A DNA stretch of 36,671 nucleotides, from assembly GCA_002348265.1 (NCBI GenBank), contig DEAT01000068.1, positions 1 through 36,671 on the forward strand, in the 5' to 3' direction. This stretch comes from Gemmatimonadales bacterium UBA2975 (GTDB lineage Bacteria; Gemmatimonadota; Gemmatimonadetes; Longimicrobiales; Gaopeijiaceae). This document shows positions 9,099 to 16,479 of this stretch, one piece after another. The notes beneath the pieces are model-generated. The model had not been told where the DNA came from. It ran no database searches and saw only the letters and a list, made by a program, of their open reading frames with translations. Position 1 is the first letter of the stretch, and each line of letters starts with the position of its first letter. A program made the translations under genes and the position numbers.

Positions 9099-10760
9099 AT
9101 GCTTAGACCCATTTTCGAAAAAATTGGCGGGGCCGTCCTCAGGCATCATCACCGTCTGTTTGTCTCGATCGGTTGTTTGGGTGTACTCGCTCTTTCCTTA
9201 TTGATTCCATCAGGCACGCTGCAGTCACAAAGCATGCCGCACTCGGTTGTCGATCAGCTTCAGCCGTATGTAAGAGCAATGCAAGTGGCAGGAAAATCGT
9301 CATCTAAGACATCTTTCCTATTACTTCCCACACTCGAAGCTGAGGAATTAAGGGTGGGATCTTGGGTTTCGGGATCTCCGGTCCTTAGGCTAAGCCGAGT
9401 AGGAGGGCCTTCCAAGGGTTGGTGGTCATTTAAGGGTCGTGTTGGCTACCGGACAGGATATCCTTCCGATCGAAATGATGGCGTTCTCTGGCAGGGAAAA
9501 GGAGTCACGGCGGCCTTTCATCTCGGCTCGGGGATTTCATGGGGTCGTGTCAGTGTCGTGCTACACCCAACGATATTTTGGGCTGAGAATAGAGATTTTT
9601 CGCTATGGCCGGTTTTCTTTAGTAGGCAGCCGGAGGAGGCATATCCTTTCAGATGGATCGATTGGCCTCAGAGACTGGACAATGGCTCGTTCTGGTCAAT
9701 AGATCCAGGTGAATCGGAGCTGTCGGTACGCTTAGGTCGATGGATGGCAGGCCTGTCGTCGCGCAATCGGAGCTGGGGTCCAGGTATTGAGAACTCCATT
9801 GTGCTGGGGCGATCAGCGGGAGGGTTCCCGCATGCTTTTTTCTCTACCGCAGGACCGCTTAGCACCTCTCTCGGAGCTTTCGAGGCGCAGTGGCTGTTCG
9901 GCCGACTGTCACGTAGCTCTGTGTTCCTACCAAGAGAGAAGGACGCTGGTCGTTATACAACAGGTGTGACTGTCGTTTGGTCGCCGCATAGTGGGTTGGA
10001 CGGTTTACATCTGGGGGCCGCACTTATGAAATATGGGCCTTGGCTGGAGCACGGTTGGGAGATGGTTTCTGATGTCTTTCGTAGTGGGGCTGGGGATCAG
10101 AGCGACCAACTCGGATCAATTTTCTTCCGTTGGGTTCTGCCGCGATCGGGCTTTGAGTTGTACGCAGAGTTGGCACGCAATGATCGGTGGGCCGGGGTTT
10201 CGGACCTTCTTTTGGAGCCTGAGCATGGACAAGGATATACACTTGGCCTTCAGAAGACGTTCGGCGCATCGCCAGAGGGTACGCTAGTCTTTTCGGCGGA
10301 GCTAACACACCTGGAGGCTGAAGGCACGTCACGTGTGAGGGATAACCCAACGTTTTACGCTCACGGTTATGTGCTGGAGGGATATACTCACCGTGGTCAG
10401 TTGCTAGGTGCTCGTGCGGGCCCTGGGGGTATCCAGCAGCATGTTGGCATAACGACTTACTCGCCTCAAGGCCTAGTTTCCTTATGGCTCGAACGAAGAG
10501 TAAAGGATAACGACGCCTTCTACTATTGGGCGGAGCGAGCTCCCGAGACTGTTTGCAAGTACTGCAAGCACGACGTGTCGTTTGAAGTGGGTGCAGAGGT
10601 AATGCGGTTTGTAGGAGAGCGGGAGCTTTCGGTGTTCGCAGACATAACCCGGCAACGCAATAGGTGGTTCGAAGGACCTGATGTTTGGAATCTGGGTGTT
10701 GGTTTTGGGATTCGAGGTTTGGGCGGCTTCACACCTGAGCGCAGTTCCTATGAGCGGTAG
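9099..10760 (+). CDS. Wzi-like capsule assembly outer-membrane protein (paralogue 3)
   Basis: From the ATG at 9099 the protein has 553 residues. That start has AAGG six bases upstream, whereas an in-frame GTG at 9060 has no visible ribosome site. A long signal peptide follows (basic RHHHR, then FVSIGCLGVLALSLLI, then a small-residue region near LQSQS). The body carries the same motif series as the other two Wzi-like proteins: LWQGKG, DWPQRL, SWGPG and GGFPHAF. It should be an outer-membrane barrel that binds surface polysaccharide. It stands alone on the plus strand between a glycosyltransferase (divergent) and secA, with a 253-base gap before secA. Confidence 0.72.
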   Translation: MLRPIFEKIGGAVLRHHHRLFVSIGCLGVLALSLLIPSGTLQSQSMPHSVVDQLQPYVRAMQVAGKSSSKTSFLLLPTLEAEELRVGSWVSGSPVLRLSRVGGPSKGWWSFKGRVGYRTGYPSDRNDGVLWQGKGVTAAFHLGSGISWGRVSVVLHPTIFWAENRDFSLWPVFFSRQPEEAYPFRWIDWPQRLDNGSFWSIDPGESELSVRLGRWMAGLSSRNRSWGPGIENSIVLGRSAGGFPHAFFSTAGPLSTSLGAFEAQWLFGRLSRSSVFLPREKDAGRYTTGVTVVWSPHSGLDGLHLGAALMKYGPWLEHGWEMVSDVFRSGAGDQSDQLGSIFFRWVLPRSGFELYAELARNDRWAGVSDLLLEPEHGQGYTLGLQKTFGASPEGTLVFSAELTHLEAEGTSRVRDNPTFYAHGYVLEGYTHRGQLLGARAGPGGIQQHVGITTYSPQGLVSLWLERRVKDNDAFYYWAERAPETVCKYCKHDVSFEVGAEVMRFVGERELSVFADITRQRNRWFEGPDVWNLGVGFGIRGLGGFTPERSSYER

Positions 10761-11013
10761 TCGAGTGAGCCTAATAAAGTCACTTTAGGGCTGTGCCCGT
10801 AGCGTCTAACCCTCTTCTCCACGAATTTTGTCACTTCTGCAAAATTATATCAGGATCAAGCATGAAAGCTAAAGCTTCACTTCTTGTATTACTTACAATG
10901 GTTTTAGACGGCTTGGCCTATTAATAGAACAACTTCTCTATTTCACCCATCCTCCGTGCACTTAAGTCTTCCGAATTCGCTATGTTAGCGAAACGAGTCG
11001 AGACTGTCGCTAC
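10761..11013. other. Non-coding stretch upstream of secA
   Basis: I see no gene here. The region contains a small hairpin GGGC-TGT-GCCC (10788-10798) without a following T-run, and AATTTTGTCACTT (10824-10836), which recurs in the uvrB leader. It also has a five-base inverted repeat TTGTA/TACAA (10884-10898). The secA promoter must lie here or inside the preceding gene, but no convincing -35/-10 pair stands out, and the secA ATG has no strong ribosome site. Confidence 0.4.
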
Positions 11014-14000
11014 ATGCTCAAAACTGCCCTAAAGACCTTTGTAGGCTCACGTCATAAGCGTGAGGCGAAGAAGCTTCAGCCCCTGGTGAGTGAGATCAAC
11101 TCGTTCTTTGAGGGATTGTCTACGCTCACAGATGAAGAACTCAAGTCGAAGACTGCTGAGTTCAGGGGTTATATAGCTGAGCGCACTGCTCAACTGAAAG
11201 CTGAGATTTCAGAACGACGTGAGGAAAAGAGGCACTCGGAGGATCCATCTGATCGAGAACGACTATCGCTCCAGATCAGTGAACTTGAAACAAACCTTTG
11301 TGAGGAGCTCGAAGAATGTCTCGAGGACCTTCTCCCCGAGGCTTTTGCCGTCGTTAAAGACGCATGCCGTCGACTTGTAGGAACTGAGTTTAAAGTCACC
11401 GGTCAGATGCTTAAGTGGGACATGATTCCTTACGATGTCCAGCTGATTGGTGCGATCACCCTGCATCGTGGCAAGGTTGCCGAGATGGCGACGGGGGAAG
11501 GGAAGACCCTAGTAGCGACGATGCCTCTCTACCTGAATGCATTAGCTGGCCGAGGTTCTCACTTAGTGACGGTCAACTCATATCTTGCTCAGCGTGATGC
11601 CGAATGGATGGGTCACCTCTTCGGCTTTCTAGGTCTTACGGTAGATGTTATCGACCGTCATGATCCTGGCTCGCCCGAACGACAGGCGGCATATAAGGCG
11701 GACATCACGTATGGGACAAACAACGAGTTCGGCTTCGATTACCTGCGTGACAATATGGTTCACCAGCTAACACAAAAAGTGCAGCGCGAGTACGCGTATG
11801 CGATTGTGGACGAAATTGACTCAATCCTGATTGATGAAGCGCGAACACCCCTAATCATATCGGGACCCGTAGGTAGGGATACATCAACGCCTTTTAAACA
11901 GTTCAACCCTCTAGTCGCTTCGATCTATAAGAAGCAAAACAGGCTTACAACGCAGCTAGTGGCTGAGGCGGAAGCCCATCTTGAAGTTGGAGAAGAGTTC
12001 GAAGCCGGTGAAAAGTTGCTGGCCGTGAAACGGGGATCTCCGAGGCATCGGAAACTCATGAAGCTGTTTTCTGATGATCCATCCTTGCAGACGCTTGTGA
12101 ACAAGGTCGAGGCGGACTATATGCGTGAGAAGCGTCTCTTCGAGGTCGATGAGATGCTCTACTTCGCAATGGATGAGAAAGGGCACAATACTCATCTCTC
12201 GGATCGAGGACTAGATGAGCTGTCGCCGAACGATCCCGAGGCCTTCACGATCCCAGATCTTTCAGCAGAGGTCGGTGAGATAGAGGAGTCTGAAACTCTA
12301 TCTGTCGATGAGAAACGTGACCGGATTCAAGAACTAGAAGCCGAGTACGCGGCTAAGAGCCAAAAGATGCATGTGCTGCATCAGCTCTTGAAGGCCTACA
12401 CGCTCTTCCACAAAGATGAGCGATACATAATCGGCGAGGATGGGCAGATCGTCATCGTAGACGAGTTCACAGGTCGACAGATGGCGGGCCGTCGCTGGAG
12501 TGACGGCCTCCATCAAGCCGTAGAGGCCAAGGAAGGAGTAGAGATCCGCGGGGAGACGCAGACGCTCGCCACGATCACGATCCAGAATTACTTCCGCATG
12601 TACGATAAGCTTGCCGGGATGACCGGTACGGCGGAGACAGAAGAGAGTGAATTCCACCAGATATACGGTCTCGACGTTTTGGTGATTCCGACGAATCGCC
12701 CGATTGCTCGGGATGATCGTGACGATCTGATTTTCCGTACAAAGCGGGAGAAATACGTTGCGATCATGGATGAGATTGAAAGGCTGAATCGGTTGGACCT
12801 TCCAGTACTCGTCGGGACGACGAATGTAGACGTTTCTGAAACTCTGGCACGGATGCTCAAGCGACGTGGTATCGCGCATCAGGTTCTGAACGCTAAACAT
12901 CACAAATCTGAGTCAGAGATTGTGCGCGATGCGGGACAGCCAGGTGCGGTTACTGTAGCGACCAATATGGCTGGCCGAGGCACGGACATTAAGCTCCATG
13001 ATAGTGTAAAAGAGCCTCGAACTCTCGCATGGGTCCAAGGGAAAGGAGTTGCTCTCGAAGAGGTTTTACCCATTGACCCAGTGAGAGCAGAAAAGCTTAA
13101 GCTCGAGAAAGAGGACGATATCCTCGAAGAAGGTGGCTTGCAGATCATAGGGTCCGAGCGTCATGACTCGAGGCGGATAGATCGACAGCTTAGGGGCCGC
13201 TCTGGTCGTCAAGGAGACCCTGGTGCTTCGCAATTCTACCTCTCACTCGAAGATGATCTCATGAGGCTCTTCGGGTCCGAGCGTATTGCAAATGTGATGG
13301 ACAAGTGGGGTGCGGAAGAAGGAGAAGTGATAACCCACGGCCTTGTCACCAAGTCCATTGAGCGTGCTCAAAAACGCGTGGAGACGAACAACTTTGAGTC
13401 TCGTAAGAGGCTGCTCGACTACGATGACGTTATGAACCAGCAGCGAGAGGTCATTTATGACCTCCGCTTGTTTGCTCTTGAGGGTGGTGAGGATCTTAAG
13501 GGTGAGGTCTGGGAGATGATCGAGCACGCGGCTCGCGACGCTATCGACGAGTATGCGTCGGAAGAGAATAATCCCGAGCATTGGGATTTGGCGGGACTCC
13601 GACGACGGCTTGTGCTTGATTTCTTCCTGATGGTCTCAGAACTCCCGGAAGAAAACGATGTTGAGCACGAGATCGAATTGCATGAGGTAGAGGAGTGGGT
13701 CCTTACAGGGCTTCGCAACTCCTTCCACAAAAAGATCGACACGCTTGGGGAGCATGTAGAACAGATTATGAGCTTCATAATGCTCTCGGTTATCGACGAA
13801 AAGTGGAAAGACCATCTCTACGATCTTGATCACCTCAAGGCTTCGATCGGGTTCCGCGGCTGGGGTCAGAAGGATCCGTTAGTCGAGTATAAGAAAGAGG
13901 CCTATGAGATGTTCGTGGACCTGATGACGGATTTGCGACAAACCTTGTCAAGTTACTTTTTCCGAGCGCAATTCGGGCAGCCCCAGCATAGAAAGGCGCC

Positions 14001-14328
14001 TCAGCAGATGGTTTTTTCCGGGCCCCGAGGAGGACCCCTTCACTCTAGTTTGGCGGATGAAGCCGCGATGGCTGCTGCCCGAAGTGGGCCCGCGGTTCCT
14101 ACAAGGCGACCTAAAGAGGATCCTTTAGGAATGTCGGTGAGGGCCACGACTGGTCAGTCTGGATCTTCAGTCTCTCTGGGGCCTGATCCCAAGCAACTGT
14201 CTACGAACCGTGGTGAGGAACAGGGGAGGCGTGAGCCAGTATCTGTCGAAAAAGAGCCAGGGCGGAATGATCCGTGCCCGTGCGGGTCAGGAAAGAAGTA
14301 CAAGAAGTGTTGTTACGGGCGGAGTTGA
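11014..14328 (+). CDS. secA: Preprotein translocase ATPase SecA
   Basis: SecA drives protein export through SecYEG by ATP hydrolysis. The 1104-residue product has Walker A ATGEGKT (159-165), DEIDSILIDEARTPLIISGP, TGRQMAGRRWSDGLHQAVEA, AGMTGTAETEESEF, NMAGRGTDIKL and HDSRRIDRQLRGRSGRQGDP in the expected order. It ends with the SEC-C zinc motif CPCGSGKKYKKCC (C1088, C1090, C1099, C1100). It is about 200 residues longer than E. coli SecA. One cause is a charged, helix-prone insertion of about 45 residues at 58-105, before LLPEAFAVVKDA. A longer segment in the first nucleotide-binding/preprotein region (about 290-460) and a low-complexity linker before the zinc motif also contribute. The gene appears monocistronic and converges on uvrB with a 33-base gap. 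Confidence 0.98.
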   Translation: MLKTALKTFVGSRHKREAKKLQPLVSEINSFFEGLSTLTDEELKSKTAEFRGYIAERTAQLKAEISERREEKRHSEDPSDRERLSLQISELETNLCEELEECLEDLLPEAFAVVKDACRRLVGTEFKVTGQMLKWDMIPYDVQLIGAITLHRGKVAEMATGEGKTLVATMPLYLNALAGRGSHLVTVNSYLAQRDAEWMGHLFGFLGLTVDVIDRHDPGSPERQAAYKADITYGTNNEFGFDYLRDNMVHQLTQKVQREYAYAIVDEIDSILIDEARTPLIISGPVGRDTSTPFKQFNPLVASIYKKQNRLTTQLVAEAEAHLEVGEEFEAGEKLLAVKRGSPRHRKLMKLFSDDPSLQTLVNKVEADYMREKRLFEVDEMLYFAMDEKGHNTHLSDRGLDELSPNDPEAFTIPDLSAEVGEIEESETLSVDEKRDRIQELEAEYAAKSQKMHVLHQLLKAYTLFHKDERYIIGEDGQIVIVDEFTGRQMAGRRWSDGLHQAVEAKEGVEIRGETQTLATITIQNYFRMYDKLAGMTGTAETEESEFHQIYGLDVLVIPTNRPIARDDRDDLIFRTKREKYVAIMDEIERLNRLDLPVLVGTTNVDVSETLARMLKRRGIAHQVLNAKHHKSESEIVRDAGQPGAVTVATNMAGRGTDIKLHDSVKEPRTLAWVQGKGVALEEVLPIDPVRAEKLKLEKEDDILEEGGLQIIGSERHDSRRIDRQLRGRSGRQGDPGASQFYLSLEDDLMRLFGSERIANVMDKWGAEEGEVITHGLVTKSIERAQKRVETNNFESRKRLLDYDDVMNQQREVIYDLRLFALEGGEDLKGEVWEMIEHAARDAIDEYASEENNPEHWDLAGLRRRLVLDFFLMVSELPEENDVEHEIELHEVEEWVLTGLRNSFHKKIDTLGEHVEQIMSFIMLSVIDEKWKDHLYDLDHLKASIGFRGWGQKDPLVEYKKEAYEMFVDLMTDLRQTLSSYFFRAQFGQPQHRKAPQQMVFSGPRGGPLHSSLADEAAMAAARSGPAVPTRRPKEDPLGMSVRATTGQSGSSVSLGPDPKQLSTNRGEEQGRREPVSVEKEPGRNDPCPCGSGKKYKKCCYGRS

Positions 14329-14361
14329 TAGAGCTTAGCCTTTCGAGTCGGCCATGTGCTC

Positions 14362-16347
14362 TTATTGTGCTGCTTTAGCTTCGAAAAACTGATCTCGGAG
14401 AAGAGCCGCACGCTCGAAGTCGAGAGCCTCGGCCGCCTCGGCCATTTCTTGCTCGAGGATCTTCAAGTACTCCTCGAGATTGACCTCGTCCTGATACGAT
14501 TTGGATGCGTTCACAACAGCGGCCGTAGGAGCTTGACGGGCGTCTGCCACTCGTGTCGCGAATTCGATTTCTTCCACGGACTTCTGAATCGTTTCCGGCG
14601 TGATCCCGTGCTCTTCATTGTGCACGATCTGGATCGCCCTCCTTCGGTTGGTTTCGTCTATGCATTCCTGCATCGAGGCGGTGATTTTGTCTGCATACAA
14701 GATTGCTCTTCCGCTTGCGTTCCTGGCAGCTCGACCTACTGTCTGAATCAGCGATCTTGCATTGCGCAGGAACCCCTCCTTGTCCGCGTCAAGGATTGCT
14801 ACGAGTGACACTTCAGGGAGGTCGAGGCCTTCCCTAAGAAGGTTGATTCCGACCAAGACGTCAATTTTTCCAAGTCGAAGGCTACGAAGGATCGCCATCC
14901 GTTCAATCGTGTCGACTTCGGAGTGCATATAGCGCACTCGTACTCCGACTGATTGGAGATACTCGGATAGATCCTCTGCCATTCGTTTGGTGAGCGTCGT
15001 GACGAGTACTCGCTCACCGAGTTGCTCCCGTTCACGAATCTCCGCGAGCAAATCATCGATCTGACCTTTCACCGGCCGAACCGAGATTTCGGGATCGATC
15101 AGTCCGGTTGGGCGAATGATCTGCTCCACGATCACTCCCCCTGTTCTCTCAATCTCCCAGTCGCCTGGGGTTGCTGACACGAAAATTGCTCTTGGAACTA
15201 CTTCCTGCCACTCATCGAAGGTGAGTGGCCGATTGTCTAACGCGGACGGTAGTCGGAATCCGTGCTCTATCAGAACCTCTTTTCGCGACCGGTCCCCTTT
15301 ATGCATGCCATTGATCTGAGGGATTGACACGTGGGACTCGTCCAACACCGTTAGAAAGTCCGAAGGAAAGTAGTCAATCAGGCAGGCAGGCCGCTCACCG
15401 GTGCGGCGCCCACTGGTGTAAAGCGAGTAGTTCTCGATTCCAGGACACGTCCCAATCTCAAGCATCATTTCGATGTCAAACTTGGTTCGCTGCTCGAGGC
15501 GTTGTGCTTCGAGTAGTTTGCTCTCCGCCCGGAAAGATTCGAGCTGGTCATCTAACTCTGTACGAATGGCTGGGACCATGCTCTCTATAGTCGTGCGACG
15601 TGTTACATAGTGGCTGGCCGGATAGATCGCGGTCCGGTCGAGGGTTGTAATGATTTCTCCGGTCAGTGGGTCGAAACGACTTATCCGTTCGACCTCGTCT
15701 CCCCATAATTCGATCCGGATCGCTTGCTCTTCGTAGGCAGGGAAGACTTCAACTGTGTCTCCCCTAACTCTGAAAGTGCCCCTTTCGAAGAGGTAGTCGT
15801 TCCTCCTGTATTGAATATCGACTAGGCCTCTGAGGATGTCTTTCCGAGAGTGCTTCTCATCCTTTGTAATATGAAGCATAAGGCTCCTGTAATCTTTTGG
15901 GTTTCCTAGACCGAAGATGCAGGAGACCGACGCAACCACGATCACGTCTTCTCGTTCCATTAGTGAAGACGTCGTGCGTAGCCTGAGTCGCTCAATGTCT
16001 TCGTTTATTGAGGCGTCTTTCTCGATAAATGTGTCTGTCGCTGCTACGTACGCTTCGGGTTGGTAATAGTCGTAGTACGAGATGAAGTACTCGACCGCAT
16101 TGTGAGGGAAGAGGGCCTTGAGCTCACCGTACAACTGGGCTGCTAAAGTCTTATTATGCGACATGACCAGTGTCGGGCGTCCGTAGTTTGCGATCAGATG
16201 TGCGATGGTGAACGTCTTTCCCGTACCGGTCGCGCCGAGGAGTACCTGGTTGGAGTCACCTCGTTGGAGGCCAGTCGTCAATTCGGCGATCGCTTCGGGC
16301 TGGTCTCCCGCTGGCTCATGCGGGGAAACAATCTGGAATGAAGTCAT
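14362..16347 (-). CDS. uvrB: Excinuclease ABC subunit B (UvrB)
   Basis: UvrB is the damage-verifying helicase of nucleotide excision repair. It is loaded by UvrA and recruits UvrC. The product (661 residues) shows HEPAGDQPEAI at the start, Walker A GATGTGKT, SHNKTLAAQLYGEL, the DNA-clamping hairpin YYDYYQPEAYV, DESHVSIPQINGMHKGDRSR, INLLREGLDLPEVSL, and a C-terminal UVR motif (about the last 40 residues) that contacts UvrA/UvrC. The frame is open from a TTG at 16374, but the ATG at 16347 has GAAAGG six bases upstream (16354-16359) and gives the normal UvrB N-terminus. It lies downstream of rel on the same strand after 132 bases, with an inverted repeat in that gap. Confidence 0.98.
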   Translation of the reverse strand: MTSFQIVSPHEPAGDQPEAIAELTTGLQRGDSNQVLLGATGTGKTFTIAHLIANYGRPTLVMSHNKTLAAQLYGELKALFPHNAVEYFISYYDYYQPEAYVAATDTFIEKDASINEDIERLRLRTTSSLMEREDVIVVASVSCIFGLGNPKDYRSLMLHITKDEKHSRKDILRGLVDIQYRRNDYLFERGTFRVRGDTVEVFPAYEEQAIRIELWGDEVERISRFDPLTGEIITTLDRTAIYPASHYVTRRTTIESMVPAIRTELDDQLESFRAESKLLEAQRLEQRTKFDIEMMLEIGTCPGIENYSLYTSGRRTGERPACLIDYFPSDFLTVLDESHVSIPQINGMHKGDRSRKEVLIEHGFRLPSALDNRPLTFDEWQEVVPRAIFVSATPGDWEIERTGGVIVEQIIRPTGLIDPEISVRPVKGQIDDLLAEIREREQLGERVLVTTLTKRMAEDLSEYLQSVGVRVRYMHSEVDTIERMAILRSLRLGKIDVLVGINLLREGLDLPEVSLVAILDADKEGFLRNARSLIQTVGRAARNASGRAILYADKITASMQECIDETNRRRAIQIVHNEEHGITPETIQKSVEEIEFATRVADARQAPTAAVVNASKSYQDEVNLEEYLKILEQEMAEAAEALDFERAALLRDQFFEAKAAQ

Positions 16348-16365
16348 CCGTAGCCTTTCGGAGAA

Positions 16366-16395
16366 AAGTGACAAAATTTCACGTTGTAGTCACTT
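16366..16395. promoter_or_regulatory. Inverted repeat in the uvrB leader, possible operator
   Basis: AAGTGAC (16366-16372) and GTCACTT (16389-16395) are perfect 7-base arms 16 bases apart, just upstream of the uvrB ribosome site. Read on the uvrB strand, the proximal arm is part of AATTTTGTCACTT, which also occurs upstream of secA. It does not match the E. coli, Gram-positive or alphaproteobacterial LexA box patterns I know. Function is unproven. Confidence 0.35.
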
Positions 16396-16479
16396 AACTG
16401 AAATCTCATGGTTGCTTATTGAGTCCAAGCCCACACCGGGAACCCTGATGTCAATCACACAGAATGCTGATTCCATGAG

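Noticed and set aside
10788..10798. GGGC-TGT-GCCC hairpin as a terminator after the third Wzi-like gene
   Set aside because: The stem is only four base pairs and no T-run follows.
12334..12903. 189-codon minus-strand open frame
   Set aside because: It is antisense to well-conserved SecA motifs; no independent evidence of coding.
14356..14808. 150-codon plus-strand open frame
   Set aside because: It is antisense to the 3' part of uvrB, whose protein motifs are intact.
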